DNA of 64,000 nt, from positions 4,154,001-4,218,000 of the forward strand of contig AP025252.1 of assembly GCA_016865505.2 (NCBI GenBank). The letters are read 5' to 3'. A program made the translations under genes and the position numbers. Shown here piece by piece: positions 33,988 through 43,607 of the stretch (position 1 is the stretch's first letter; each line of letters begins with the position of its first letter). This DNA is from Bryobacterales bacterium F-183. GTDB lineage: Bacteria; Acidobacteriota; Terriglobia; Bryobacterales; Bryobacteraceae. The notes under the pieces are model-generated. The model made no database searches, had not been told where the DNA came from, and worked only from the letters and a program-made list of their open reading frames with translations.

Positions 33988-36624
33988 GTGCAAGCGCTCT
34001 CCGCTCTGCTGTACCTCGCCCTCGCTTTTGAACAACTGACCATTCAGGACCCGTCGGGCGCTCCTGTACCCAACGCTGCCTGCCGCGTGGAAGGAACCGC
34101 CGTAGAGGTCCGCTCCAATGCCTCCGGCGTCTGCGACATCGCCGCCACCACTGGCAAAGTCCGTGTCACCCGTCCCGGCTTCCGTCCTGTCACAGTCGAT
34201 GTCAAGACTGGCCAGCCCGCCAAGATCACCCTTGAGCTAGACCCCATGCGTTACTCCGCCGACGTCATCGGCTCCACGCCGCTACCTGGCGCCGAGATCA
34301 CCGCCAACGACGTTCCGGCACCCGTCCAAACCGCCAACGCCGCCGACATCGAACGCAGCGGCGCGCTCGACCTTTCAGATCTTATGAACCGCCGCCTCAA
34401 CGGCGTCTACTTCAACGAAATTCAGAACAACCCGTATCAGCCCGACGTGAACTACCGTGGCTACACCGCCTCGCCGCTCCTCGGAACGCCCCAGGGCCTT
34501 TCCGTCTACATGGACGGCGTCCGCCTCAACGAACCCTTTGGCGACATCGTCAGCTGGGACCTCATCCCTCGCGCCGCAATCTCTGAGGTCGCGCTCATGC
34601 CCGGCTCCAACCCCATCTTCGGCCTCAATACCCTGGGCGGCGCGCTCTCGATTCAGACCAAAGACGGCTTCACCGCGCCCCGATCCTCCATCACCGGCTA
34701 CTTCGGCAAGTTTGGCCGCAAGGCTGGTGAGTTCGAACACGGCGGTTCACACATCAACACCGGCTACCACTGGTACGCGACGGGCAATCTCTTCGGTGAG
34801 GATGGCTGGCGCGACGCGTCGCCCTCCACCGTACGCCAGATCTTCGGCAAGTTTGGCCGCCAGATGCAAAACACCTCCTGGTCGCTCTCCCTCGCCCACG
34901 CCAACAACGCCCTGATCGGCAATGGACTCCAGGAAAAAACCTTCCTCGAACGCGACTACGCAAGCATCCACACCAAGCCTGACGCGACCAATCACAAAGC
35001 GCAGTTCCTCAACTTCCAGCTACGCCACAACTTCACCAGTCGGTTTACGGCCAGCGGCAACGCCTACTACCGCCGCATCCGTACCTCCACCCTGAATGGC
35101 GACATCAACGAGGACTCCCTCGATCAATCGGTCTACCAGCCGAACGCCGCGGAACGAGCCGCCCTTGCGGCCGCAGGCTACACCGGCTTTCCGACCTCCG
35201 GCGAGAATGCGTCGAACACCCCATTCCCGTTCTGGCGCTGCCTCGCCCAGGTCCTGCTGCGTGACGAACCGGCTGAAAAGTGCAACGGCCTTCTCAACCG
35301 TACCGGCAACATCCAGCACAACAGCGGTGTCTCCGGCCAAGCCACCTGGTTCAGCAGCCGCAACCAGTTGACCATCGGAGCCGCCTACGACCACAGCCGC
35401 TCCAGCTTCACCCAACTCGCTCAACTCGGCTACCTGACCCCCGACCGCGGCGTCGTCGGCGTACCCGCATTCGGCGATGGCGTCACGGGTGGTGACGTCG
35501 ATGGCGAACCCTTCGACACCCGCGTCGACCTCAACGGCCGCCTCCGCACCAGCAGTGTCTACGCCTCCAACCTCTTCCGCGCTGCTCCCGGCCTCAACAT
35601 CACTCTCGCCGGACGCTTCAACACCACCAACATCCTCAACCGCGACCGTATCCTCCCCCTCGGCGGACCCGGCTCGCTCAACGGTGACCATACCTTCACC
35701 CGCTTCAACCCTTCAGTCGGCCTCACATACACCGCTGCGGAACTCGTCAACGTCTACTTCAGCTACAGCGAAGGCAGCCGCTCCCCAACCTCCATCGAAC
35801 TCGGTTGCGCCGACCCCGAACAGCCCTGCAAGCTTCCCAATGCGATGGCCGCCGATCCGCCGCTCAACCAAGTCGTCACCCGTACGCTTGAAGGTGGCGT
35901 CCGTGGCGGCACCAGCGCGTCGCTACTCAACTGGAACGCCGGCTGGTTCCGCGCCGCCAACCGCGACGACATCCTGTTCGTTGCCGCCCCCCAAACTGGC
36001 TACGGCTACTTCCGCAACTTCGGCCAGACGCTTCGCCAAGGTGCCCAGTTCGACGCGCGCCTCCGCTTCCGCCGTCTGCTCGCCGGCTTCGGCTACACCT
36101 TCCTCGATGCCCAGTTCCGCAGCGAAGAGACGGTCAACGGCGAAAGCAACAGTTCCGCGGACGACGAGTTGATCGAAATCGAGCCCGGCGCACGCATGCC
36201 GCTTACCCCGCGCCACATCGGCAAGTTCTACGCAGACATCCTGGTCACCAACCGCCTCACCCTGGACCTCGGCTTCCAGGCCGCGTCCAGCTCCATCGCT
36301 CGTGGCAACGAGAATAACGAACATCGTCCCGACGGAGTGTTCTACCTCGGTGACGGTCGCGCTGCCGGCTACGGCGTCGCCAGCCTCGGAGCCAGGTTCA
36401 AGATCCTTAACTCGATCGAGTGGTTCGGACAAATCAACAACTTGTTCGATAAACAGTACGTTACGGCCGCTCAGCTCGGACCCTTCGGCTTCAATCCCAC
36501 CACCCAGGCCTTTGTGGCTCGCCCGTTCCCCCAGCAGGACGGCGAGTTCCCCATCCGCAACAGCACGTTCTACGCGCCCGGTATGCCCAGGATGTTGTGG
36601 ACGGGATTGAAGATACGCTTTTAG
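33988..36624 (+). CDS. TonB-dependent receptor with N-terminal carboxypeptidase-like domain
   Basis: 878 residues from a GTG. After a short signal ([10 protein letters not shown]), residues 18-90 form a carboxypeptidase regulatory-like beta domain ([20 protein letters not shown]) found in Oar/SusC-like receptors. The plug domain includes [30 protein letters not shown] near 155-185 and a second half ending [19 protein letters not shown]. The barrel runs from about 230 to the end, with the C-terminal strand [17 protein letters not shown] ending in Phe as BAM substrates do. Such receptors take up siderophores, oligosaccharides or other large ligands using TonB; a TonB gene lies at 60783-61793. 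Substrate unknown. Confidence 0.92.
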   Translation: MQALSALLYLALAFEQLTIQDPSGAPVPNAACRVEGTAVEVRSNASGVCDIAATTGKVRVTRPGFRPVTVDVKTGQPAKITLELDPMRYSADVIGSTPLPGAEITANDVPAPVQTANAADIERSGALDLSDLMNRRLNGVYFNEIQNNPYQPDVNYRGYTASPLLGTPQGLSVYMDGVRLNEPFGDIVSWDLIPRAAISEVALMPGSNPIFGLNTLGGALSIQTKDGFTAPRSSITGYFGKFGRKAGEFEHGGSHINTGYHWYATGNLFGEDGWRDASPSTVRQIFGKFGRQMQNTSWSLSLAHANNALIGNGLQEKTFLERDYASIHTKPDATNHKAQFLNFQLRHNFTSRFTASGNAYYRRIRTSTLNGDINEDSLDQSVYQPNAAERAALAAAGYTGFPTSGENASNTPFPFWRCLAQVLLRDEPAEKCNGLLNRTGNIQHNSGVSGQATWFSSRNQLTIGAAYDHSRSSFTQLAQLGYLTPDRGVVGVPAFGDGVTGGDVDGEPFDTRVDLNGRLRTSSVYASNLFRAAPGLNITLAGRFNTTNILNRDRILPLGGPGSLNGDHTFTRFNPSVGLTYTAAELVNVYFSYSEGSRSPTSIELGCADPEQPCKLPNAMAADPPLNQVVTRTLEGGVRGGTSASLLNWNAGWFRAANRDDILFVAAPQTGYGYFRNFGQTLRQGAQFDARLRFRRLLAGFGYTFLDAQFRSEETVNGESNSSADDELIEIEPGARMPLTPRHIGKFYADILVTNRLTLDLGFQAASSSIARGNENNEHRPDGVFYLGDGRAAGYGVASLGARFKILNSIEWFGQINNLFDKQYVTAAQLGPFGFNPTTQAFVARPFPQQDGEFPIRNSTFYAPGMPRMLWTGLKIRF

Positions 36625-36664
36625 TGGAAGAAACCCTCAGCCGCTCGAACGCGTCGCTATACGC

Positions 36665-39600
36665 ATGAGAGTAGCCGCAGTGGTTCTGCTGGCGGCGGCC
36701 ATCGTTTTGCCCGCCGCTCCCCGACCGGATCGTTGGATCGTCATCCTGAATGACCCTCCGGCAGCCAAAGCAGAGCGTTCGAGCCGGCTCTCCGTCGCCT
36801 CCCGCCTCCACAACCAGCAGCGTACCTTCGAAGCACAACTTAGTCGCCGCAAGGGCGTCCAGGTCGTCGGCCGCAGCCAGCAGTTGATCAACGCCGTGTA
36901 CGTCACTGGCACCCGTGAAGATGCCGACGCCATCCGCCAGATGTCCGGCGTACAGCGCGTCGTCAAGCAGCGTTACTACAAGCGCCAGGACATCCAGGCC
37001 GCCGAACAGGTCCGCGCGATCTTCGCCTGGGACGCTGTTGGTGGCGAACAGAACGCCGGCGCAGGCATCAAAATCGCCGTCATCGACTCCGGCGTCGACA
37101 ACCAGCACCCCTCGCTGCAGGATCCCTCCCTGCAAATGCCCTCCGGCTTCCCCAAGTGCGACCCCGAGTACTGCGACGCTTTCACCAACACCAAAGTCAT
37201 CGCTGCCCGCAGCTTCGTCAAGACGCAAGCCATCCCCGACGACCCCAAGTCCTCGCGCCCTGACGATTACTCGCCCCGCGATCGCGTTGGCCACGGCACC
37301 GCAGTCGCCAGCCTCGCCGCCGGACTCCGTACCCAGGGTCCAGCAGGCGTCATCCAAGGCGTCGCACCAAAGGCCTGGATCGGCAACTACAAGATCTTTG
37401 GCTCCCCCGGCGTGAACGATCTCGTGTCGGACGACACGCTCATCGAGGCTCTGGAAGCGGCGTACAACGACGGCATGGACATCGCCGTCATCGCTCTCGG
37501 CGCGCCCGCGCTCTGGTCGCCCGATGATTCGGGCAGCGTATGTGGCTTCAACACGGGCGTATATTGCGACGTTCAGGTGGACATCGTAGAACAAGCCATC
37601 GAAGCCGGCATGATCGTCGTGGTCGACGCCGGCAATTCGGCTGGCAATGCGCTCAACGCTCCTGGCCTCAACACCATCAACACTCCGGGTACCTCGCCCA
37701 GCGCGATCACCGTCGGGGCTGTTACAAACGCGCACCGCTACGTCGCATCCGTACGCGCCAAAGGTCCTGGCGACGTTCCGGCGGAAGTGCGCGAAATCGA
37801 CGCCCAGCTCACTAGCGGTCTCCGCCCCCCGTCACCCGCTACATCCCGGCGTGCAGTCGACGTCGGCCGTCTTCAGGAATCGAATCAGGCCTGCACCGAA
37901 CTCCCCGCCAATTCGCTCGACGGTGCCATTGCGCTCATCCAGCGCGGCGGCTGTGAGTTCCTCATCAAGCTCGCGTTCGCCCAAAGGGCTGGAGCGAGCG
38001 CCGTCATCTTCTACCAGGCAGAAGGCGTGGACAGCCTCTTCCCCATCACCTCCATTGCCGAAGCTGGCATCCCAGCCGTCCTGATCTCCAACACCAGCGG
38101 CAAGGCGCTCAAGTCGTGGATCGCCGCCAACGCCGACAGTGCCCAGATCGAAATCGACCCCACCCTGCGCGAACTCGACAACGCCGCCAACAACAACCAG
38201 GTCTCGTACTTCAGCTCCCGCGGTCCAACGATTGGCCGCAACGCCATGAAGCCGGACCTCGTTGCCGTAGGCCAGGGCCTCTATCTCGCCACCCAGCGTT
38301 TTGACCCCAACGGCGACATGTACAATCCCGAAGGCTACACCACGGCCCAAGGCACTAGTTTCGCCGCCGCCCAAGTCGCCGGAGCCGCCGCGTTGCTGCT
38401 GCAAAAGCACCCCGAAGCGATTCCCGTGGACATCAAGTCCGCCCTCATCAACACGGCCAACAACACCGTTGTCGATCCCGGTCGTGATGGCAACGCTCGC
38501 GTCAAGGCAGTCGGCGCCGGCAAGCTCGATGTCGAAAACGCGCTCCGCACCAACGTCACCGTCGACCCGCCGACCATCTCCTTCGGGCTTCCCAACCGCA
38601 ATGGCTACCCGTCAGGCGCCCTCGAATTCTACAACTGGGGCACCACTTCGGTAACCCTCAGCTTGAGCATCGAGCGCCGCGACACTGACTCTCGTGCCAC
38701 CGTTGCCCTCAGCAGCACAAGCCTGACCCTCGCTCCCGACCGTGTCGGTAGCGTCAACGTCGGCATCAACCTAAACAGCGCCCCCTTGGCAGGCTCGTAC
38801 GAAGGTGCCATCATCGTCCGCGGCGCTGGCACAACCCTCCGCATCCCGTACCTCTACCTGATGGACGCTGCCACGCCGCAAATCGCCAACTTCGTACCTG
38901 TCACAGGCGACGGCTTCGTCGTCGAGCCCAACTCCCGTGTCGACATCAACTTCCTCGCCAGCGACGGAGTCGGCATACCCGTGCCGAATGCTCCCATCAC
39001 AATTACCCCCGTCACCGGCGGCGGCCGCATCGCCGACAAGCTGAACTCGACAGACGTCTACGGCATGGGCCTCGGCGTAGCCTTCACAGGAGACACCGTC
39101 GGACCTCAGGAATACAAAGTGGAAATCGGCAGCGGCACCAACAAAGTCGAATACCTCTTCGCCGGCCGTACCCGCCCCACCCCCACCATCGCGGAAGGCG
39201 GCATTACCAGCGCCATCGGCGGCGCCACCACCATCTCCCCAGGCTCCTTCGTACGCATCCGCGGCACCGGCCTCGCAGAATCGACTCTGAGCCGCTTCAC
39301 CCCGTACCTGCCCCTTGCTCTAGGCGGCGTCAGCGTCAGTTTTGACGACACTGCGAACAAAACCAGCTACCCTGGCCGCCTGGTCCGCGTCAGTCCGGAA
39401 GAAATCATCGTGCAGGCCCCCTGGGAACTCCAGGATCTGCAGAACGTGCAACTCAAGGTCAGCATCGGCTACACTAGCCAGTCGGCTCTGGTCACCGCCA
39501 CCATAGCCCGCTTCGCGCCGGCGTTCTTTGAAAGCGCCGCGCGCTTCGCCATTGCCAGCACGCTCGACGGCACAGCCATCACCCCGGACCAGGGCGCAAC

Positions 39601-39886
39601 CGCCGGCTCCGAAATCCGCTTCGACGTCAGCGGTCTAGGACCCGTCAACAACCGCCCGGCAAGCGGCGAGGCTCCGTCCGGCCGTGACTCCACCACCCAC
39701 GCCGTACCTGTCGTCACCGTCGGCGGACGCCGTGCCGATGTGTCCTACACAGGACTCAAGCCCGGCGACCCCGGCGTTTACCAGGTAGGCGTGCTACTCC
39801 CGTCAGATCTAGCACCGGGTACGTATCCGGTCTCACTGTCTATCGACGGAATTTCGGCCAGGGAATCCCGCATCGTCGTCCGCTAA
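36665..39886 (+). CDS. Large exported subtilisin-like (S8) protease with PA domain and Solibacter-type C-terminal domain
   Basis: 1073 residues. The signal peptide ends near residue 18, and a propeptide follows (about 20-105, with RWIVILNDPPAAKAERSSR and a RVVKQ end). Catalytic triad: Asp in IAVIDSGVDNQHPSL near 140, His in DRVGHGTAVASLAAG near 212 and Ser in AQGTSFAAAQVAGAAALL near 565. A protease-associated domain is inserted between His and Ser (GAIALIQRGGCEFLIKLAFA near 420). A beta domain follows, and the last 230 residues (GSFVRIRGTGLAES, VSPEEIIVQAPWELQ, APAFFESAARFAIAS, GLGPV, LKPGDPGVYQVGVLLP) match the TIGR03437-type domain of Solibacter-like proteins. It is probably secreted and degrades extracellular protein. 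Confidence 0.94.
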   Translation: MRVAAVVLLAAAIVLPAAPRPDRWIVILNDPPAAKAERSSRLSVASRLHNQQRTFEAQLSRRKGVQVVGRSQQLINAVYVTGTREDADAIRQMSGVQRVVKQRYYKRQDIQAAEQVRAIFAWDAVGGEQNAGAGIKIAVIDSGVDNQHPSLQDPSLQMPSGFPKCDPEYCDAFTNTKVIAARSFVKTQAIPDDPKSSRPDDYSPRDRVGHGTAVASLAAGLRTQGPAGVIQGVAPKAWIGNYKIFGSPGVNDLVSDDTLIEALEAAYNDGMDIAVIALGAPALWSPDDSGSVCGFNTGVYCDVQVDIVEQAIEAGMIVVVDAGNSAGNALNAPGLNTINTPGTSPSAITVGAVTNAHRYVASVRAKGPGDVPAEVREIDAQLTSGLRPPSPATSRRAVDVGRLQESNQACTELPANSLDGAIALIQRGGCEFLIKLAFAQRAGASAVIFYQAEGVDSLFPITSIAEAGIPAVLISNTSGKALKSWIAANADSAQIEIDPTLRELDNAANNNQVSYFSSRGPTIGRNAMKPDLVAVGQGLYLATQRFDPNGDMYNPEGYTTAQGTSFAAAQVAGAAALLLQKHPEAIPVDIKSALINTANNTVVDPGRDGNARVKAVGAGKLDVENALRTNVTVDPPTISFGLPNRNGYPSGALEFYNWGTTSVTLSLSIERRDTDSRATVALSSTSLTLAPDRVGSVNVGINLNSAPLAGSYEGAIIVRGAGTTLRIPYLYLMDAATPQIANFVPVTGDGFVVEPNSRVDINFLASDGVGIPVPNAPITITPVTGGGRIADKLNSTDVYGMGLGVAFTGDTVGPQEYKVEIGSGTNKVEYLFAGRTRPTPTIAEGGITSAIGGATTISPGSFVRIRGTGLAESTLSRFTPYLPLALGGVSVSFDDTANKTSYPGRLVRVSPEEIIVQAPWELQDLQNVQLKVSIGYTSQSALVTATIARFAPAFFESAARFAIASTLDGTAITPDQGATAGSEIRFDVSGLGPVNNRPASGEAPSGRDSTTHAVPVVTVGGRRADVSYTGLKPGDPGVYQVGVLLPSDLAPGTYPVSLSIDGISARESRIVVR

Positions 39887-39942
39887 CCCACGGGCTACTG
39901 GATGACGATTTGGTTTCAATAACATAGCTGACATTCTCACCC

Positions 39943-39976
39943 ATGCCGGGTGGCAAACTTTGGTAACACCCGGCAT
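39943..39976 (+). promoter_or_regulatory. 10-bp hairpin containing a motif shared with the sigma factor leader
   Basis: ATGCCGGGTG (39943-39952) and CACCCGGCAT (39967-39976) form a perfect 10-bp stem with a 14-nt loop. The stretch TGGCAAACTTTGGTAAC (39951-39967) differs at only two positions from 22395-22411. It lies 57 bp after the protease gene and about 95 bp before the receiver gene. No T run follows, so a plain terminator is unlikely. Confidence 0.6.
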
Positions 39977-40071
39977 CCGCCCAATTTCACCACGCTTACC
40001 AGCCCAAAACGGCCCAAACTAGGGTTTCTACTTATGTCTATCAGTCGCGAGTCCAGCCACAATAGAGAGGA

Positions 40072-41058
40072 ATGGACGTCTCGGCAGCACTGTGCGAAGC
40101 AGTCACAGCCATCAAGCTCGGCGAACGCGAGCTGGCTCGTGACCTGATCTCCGCCATTCTTGTCGAAAAGCCGGACCATGAACAGGCGTTGCTCTGGTTC
40201 GCCGCCCTCGCCGAAACCCCGCAGGAAGGCATCCGGATCCTCGAGCGCCTGCTCGAGGTGAACCCCAACAACATCCAGGCCCGCGAGACACTGTCCATGG
40301 TGAGGCTCACTCTGGCCGCTCGCGAACAGGAAGCACTGGAAGAACACCCGGCCCGCGCCATCACGGAAAAAGCACTGGTCTGCGGCCTCTGCAACCATCA
40401 GGACACAGGCAGTCCGGAACGCTGCGCCAAATGCGGCGCGATCTTCGACTTTTCGAACCTCGCCGCGGTTTCCGAAAATGACTCGGCCAACGAGCAGATG
40501 CTCCTCGCCGCCGTACAGAAGTGGGAACAGGCCGAGCGCCACTCCCGCACCTTCGACGGACAGATCAATCTCGCCCGCGCGTACCTGAACCTTCGCCGCT
40601 CGAACGACGCGCTGCCTCATCTCCGCCGCGCCATCGAGATCCGTCCCGACGAACACAAAGTCCGCCGCGTGCTGGAACAACTCCGCGCCCGCAAGCTCAT
40701 CCTCGCCGTCGACGACTCGATGACCGTCCGCCGCCTCGTCTCGGTCGTGCTCGAACGCTCGGGGTATCGCGCGGCAGTGGCCTGCGATGGCGATGACGCC
40801 ATGGTCAAGATCCGCGAAGAGCTGCCCGACCTCGTCCTGCTCGACGTCATGATGCCCGGCCTCAACGGCTACCAGGTCTGCCGCCTCATCCGCCAGGACG
40901 AGCGCTCCTCCCGCGTCCCCGTCGTCATCCTTTCCTCCAGCCTCCTGGACCGCATCAAGGGCCGCCTCGCCGGCGTCAACGACTATCTGGCCAAGCCCTT
41001 CGAACCGGAGCGCTTAGTCCACACCATCCAACGCCACTTGACCCCCGTCGAAGCCTAA
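40072..41058 (+). CDS. TPR/zinc-finger protein with C-terminal receiver domain
   Basis: 328 residues. Residues about 1-95 are tetratricopeptide-like helices (LWFAALAETPQEGIRILERLLEVNPNN). A four-Cys zinc finger sits at about 103-123 (CGLC...CAKCG), followed by a second TPR pair (GQINLARAYLNLRRSNDALPHLRRAIEIRPDE). The receiver domain fills about 205-325: ILAVDDSMTVRRLVSVVL with the acidic pair, phosphorylated Asp in DLVLLDVMMPGLNGY, VVILSSS with the switch Ser, and the Lys in LAKPFEPERL. The receiver resembles those of PilG/PilH or CheY types, but an N-terminal TPR-zinc finger arm is unusual and suggests a scaffold for protein contacts. No output domain is present. Confidence 0.87.
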   Translation: MDVSAALCEAVTAIKLGERELARDLISAILVEKPDHEQALLWFAALAETPQEGIRILERLLEVNPNNIQARETLSMVRLTLAAREQEALEEHPARAITEKALVCGLCNHQDTGSPERCAKCGAIFDFSNLAAVSENDSANEQMLLAAVQKWEQAERHSRTFDGQINLARAYLNLRRSNDALPHLRRAIEIRPDEHKVRRVLEQLRARKLILAVDDSMTVRRLVSVVLERSGYRAAVACDGDDAMVKIREELPDLVLLDVMMPGLNGYQVCRLIRQDERSSRVPVVILSSSLLDRIKGRLAGVNDYLAKPFEPERLVHTIQRHLTPVEA

Positions 41059-41132
41059 CCGTTCGGGTTAGTACTGTTCTGGGAGTCCTAGGCTTTTCAC
41101 CCTAGGTAACTGTACCTGCTGCCCATGTACAG
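41055..41132 (+). other. Three consecutive hairpins downstream of the receiver gene
   Basis: CTAACC/GGTTAG (41055-41071, loop 5, overlapping the stop codon), CCTAGG/CCTAGG (41087-41106, loop 8) and CTGTAC/GTACAG (41110-41132, loop 11) follow each other closely. None has a proper T run. They could stabilise the receiver mRNA 3' end or form part of a leader for the small membrane protein gene. Confidence 0.45.
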
Positions 41133-41182
41133 GTTTCCACGTGACCTCTTACATTGGAAGTCACTTGGACGACCGCCACCGC

Positions 41183-41485
41183 ATGAATCAGCTACTCGTG
41201 CAGTACTCCTACCTTCAAATCCTCGACTTCCTCACCACCGTTGCGTTCCTACTCAACGGTATTCAGGAAGGCAATCCACTCGTACGTATGGCGATGGTCG
41301 TCTCCCCCCATCCGGTTTGGGGCCTGATCATGGTCAAAGTTGCTGCCGTCTGCCTCGGCGTCTTCTGCTGGAAGCAGGGTCGCAACCAGGTACTCACCCG
41401 AATCAATTTGCTATTTGCCGCCGTCGTCGCCTGGAACCTCACGGCCCTCATCGCAGGAATGGTGCAGGACCGTGCTGGAGTCTAA
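41183..41485 (+). CDS. Small DUF5658-like membrane protein
   Basis: 100 residues from ATG 41183; a GTG at 41141 would add 14 residues that are charged and less typical, and neither has a strong ribosome site. Three membrane helices are seen: YLQILDFLTTVAFLLNGIQEGNP, PVWGLIMVKVAAVCLGVFCW and LLFAAVVAWNLTALIAGMV. LQILDFLTT followed by EGNPLVR is the pattern of DUF5658-type membrane proteins of unknown function. Its last codons lie just before the start of another small gene 5 bp downstream. Confidence 0.72.
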   Translation: MNQLLVQYSYLQILDFLTTVAFLLNGIQEGNPLVRMAMVVSPHPVWGLIMVKVAAVCLGVFCWKQGRNQVLTRINLLFAAVVAWNLTALIAGMVQDRAGV

Positions 41486-41489
41486 CCCC

Positions 41490-41723
41490 GTGGCCGTCAC
41501 TCGCGCGGTAACCGGCACCGTACGCACCACCACCGGAGTCCCCATCGAAGGCGTCATCGTCATGGGTTCGGACCTCAACTACGCCGAAACCGACAAAGAA
41601 GGCCACTTCGAAATCAAGAACCCCGAAGGTGCCCTCATCTTCTGGTGTACCGGCTTCGTACCCCGTCCCCAAGCCATCACCGGCTCTGCCGAAGCTCTGG
41701 ACGTGGTTCTGAACGCGCTATAG
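41490..41723 (+). CDS. Small carboxypeptidase-regulatory-like protein
   Basis: 77 residues from GTG 41490, chosen because GGAG lies 9 nt upstream; a GTG at 41472 would add six residues. The whole protein is one small beta domain of the carboxypeptidase regulatory-like type: VTGTVRTTTGVPIEGVIVMGSDLN, TDKEGHFEI and a closing hydrophobic strand. Stand-alone cytoplasmic copies are uncommon; no signal peptide is present. It follows the small membrane protein gene by 4 bp, and its 3' end overlaps the convergent amidase gene by 47 bp. Confidence 0.6.
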   Translation: MAVTRAVTGTVRTTTGVPIEGVIVMGSDLNYAETDKEGHFEIKNPEGALIFWCTGFVPRPQAITGSAEALDVVLNAL

Positions 41724-43248
41724 CCTGTCGCGGTGCGGCAGGCGCCGCAATCAATTCTGGCGGACGCCGATGCCGCGTCGCCTGCTCGTACGCATAACCT
41801 AACCGGATCAAGGTGGCCTCGGCCCAAGCACGCCCAAAGAACGTCATCCCCGCCGGCAGCGTACCCCCGCGCGTATACCCCATCGGCACCGTCATCGCCG
41901 GGAACCCGGTGACAGGCGAAAAGAACTGGCTGTTATCGCCATGCGGCGTATTCAGGTCGCCAATCAGCCGCGGCGGATTGCTCCAAGTCGGGTACACAAA
42001 CGCATCCAGCTTCAACCGGTCCATCGTCGCCGTAACCGCATCGCGTACCTTCTGCCGGTACTCACGGTCCGCCACACAAGCCTCGGTCTCCGGCCCATTC
42101 GCCGGACCCTTCGCCGCGTTCTCCAACTGCCGCAACACCGAAGGATGCACCTTGCCGGATTTCACAATCGCATCCAGGTCTTTCATCGGAACCTTGCCAG
42201 CACGCTCGCCCAAAAACCGGTTGATCGCATAATGGAACGCCATGCAGGACCCTCGCGGCCGCTGCAAGGCGTCAAGCCCCTCAACCTTTGCCGGATCCAC
42301 AATCACGGCGCCGGCACGACGCAAATCCTGTACGGCCCGCTCAAACACCCGAACCACCTCGGCATCGGTCGTATCCCGCTCATAAGCCTGCCGCAGGATG
42401 CCAATCCTGGCACCCTTTAGTCCATCGGCTTTCAAGCTCTGCGAGTAGTCAGGCACCGGGTGATCCTTTGCCGCTGCCGTAACTCCGTCCTCCGCATCAA
42501 AGCCCACCACAAACTGAAAGATCCGCGCCGCATCTTCGACAGTCCTCGCCATAGGCCCCGCAATGTCCGCGACATCCGACAGCGGAAACACCCCGGCCCT
42601 ACTGGTCAACCCCATCGTCGACCGAATGCCCACCAAAGCCTGATGCGCCGAAGGACCCCGAATGGAGTTCCCCGTATCGGACCCCAAGCCTACAAGACCA
42701 AAGTTCGCCGCAATCGCCGCCGCCGTACCCCCGCTCGACCCCGCCGACACCCGCGCCGTATCGTAAGGATTCCGCGTGTACCCGGGCAGAATCGAGCTCA
42801 CGGTCTCGTAAGGACTAAACGCCCACTCCGCCATATTGGACTTGGCCAACACCAAAGCCCCGGCAGCCTTCAACTGCCGTACCTGAAACGCGTCTTTCTC
42901 CGGCACATACCCAGCCAGTGACAGCGACCCATTGGCGGTCTGCAACCCGGCGGTCTCGATGTTGTCCTTCACGATGAGGGGGACACAATGCAAAGGCTTC
43001 CGCTGCGCCAAAGGCACACCATCCAAAGCCTTAGCCTCCCGCAAGACCTCAGGATTCACCACCACAATGGCATTGATCGCGGACCCCTGCTTGTCGTACA
43101 TCCGGATCCGCTCCAGGTAGCCCTGCACCAAAGCAGTACAAGTCAACCTGCCCGCCCGCATTTGTGCGTGCACTTTGGCGATGGTAAGTTCGCCTTCGGT
43201 CATTTGCGCGACCATCAGAACGGCCGGCAGAATTTGCGGAAAGCCCAT
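41677..43248 (-). CDS. Amidase-signature enzyme
   Basis: 523 residues from ATG 43248 (an upstream GTG-type extension to 43293 lies over the HepT gene and is less likely). The amidase-signature core is clear: VPLIVKDNIETAGL near 100 (catalytic Lys), SAGSSGGTAAAIAANFGLVGLGSDTGNSIRGPS near 175-205 (Ser-cisSer and nucleophile Ser), and STMGLTSRAGVFP. A hydrophobic N-terminus (FPQILPAVLMVAQ) could be a weak signal peptide, so the enzyme may be periplasmic. Family members hydrolyse carboxamides of many kinds. It lies downstream of, and nearly abuts, the HepT gene. Confidence 0.88.
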   Translation of the reverse strand: MGFPQILPAVLMVAQMTEGELTIAKVHAQMRAGRLTCTALVQGYLERIRMYDKQGSAINAIVVVNPEVLREAKALDGVPLAQRKPLHCVPLIVKDNIETAGLQTANGSLSLAGYVPEKDAFQVRQLKAAGALVLAKSNMAEWAFSPYETVSSILPGYTRNPYDTARVSAGSSGGTAAAIAANFGLVGLGSDTGNSIRGPSAHQALVGIRSTMGLTSRAGVFPLSDVADIAGPMARTVEDAARIFQFVVGFDAEDGVTAAAKDHPVPDYSQSLKADGLKGARIGILRQAYERDTTDAEVVRVFERAVQDLRRAGAVIVDPAKVEGLDALQRPRGSCMAFHYAINRFLGERAGKVPMKDLDAIVKSGKVHPSVLRQLENAAKGPANGPETEACVADREYRQKVRDAVTATMDRLKLDAFVYPTWSNPPRLIGDLNTPHGDNSQFFSPVTGFPAMTVPMGYTRGGTLPAGMTFFGRAWAEATLIRLGYAYEQATRHRRPPELIAAPAAPRQAIARSEPRPELRQSR

Positions 43249-43253
43249 TGGGC

Positions 43254-43607
43254 TTATTGTAGGGTGTCTAAGCGCGCGATACTGTCCTGGCAAGCCTCAA
43301 CCAGAGGCGGCAAACTCTGCTGGACGATATGCCAAAGGTGCGCCGGATCGATTTCGTCGTACTCGTGCCGCAATACGTTGCCAAATGCGCGGATCTTGTA
43401 CCAGGGCTGCCCAGGCAACAGTACTGCAGCATCTTCACCGAGTTTCGCCACGGCTTCGCAAATCCGTTGTAGGCATCGCTCAACGGCATCGATCACCATT
43501 CGATTCCCGGCAAACTCCTCAAACACCATACCTCGGGTGTAATCAGCGATAGCCGCGGCATTCTGCAGCACATCCCGCAGGCGCCGGATCGGCAGTTCAG
43601 AAGACAA
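43254..43607 (-). CDS. hepT: HepT-like ribonuclease toxin
   Basis: 117 residues from a TTG at 43607, preceded by GGA about 8 nt upstream and overlapping the end of the mntA-like gene by 11 nt. The HEPN fold of HepT (DUF86) is recognisable: ELPIRRLRDVLQNAAAIADYTRGM near 3-26, RMVIDAVERCLQRICEAVAKL near 37-57 and IRAFGNVLRHEYDEID near 75-90, where the RxxxxH motif (RHEYDE) carries the ribonuclease active site or AMPylated Tyr. HepT cuts RNA until MntA adds AMP groups to its Tyr. Toxin and antitoxin order (mntA then hepT) is the usual one. Confidence 0.88.
   Translation of the reverse strand: MSSELPIRRLRDVLQNAAAIADYTRGMVFEEFAGNRMVIDAVERCLQRICEAVAKLGEDAAVLLPGQPWYKIRAFGNVLRHEYDEIDPAHLWHIVQQSLPPLVEACQDSIARLDTLQ

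Noticed and set aside
36491-37735. Minus-strand frame of 414 codons
   Set aside because: Opposite the ends of the TonB receptor and S8 protease genes; Asp/Val/Gly-rich shadow with no recognisable domain.
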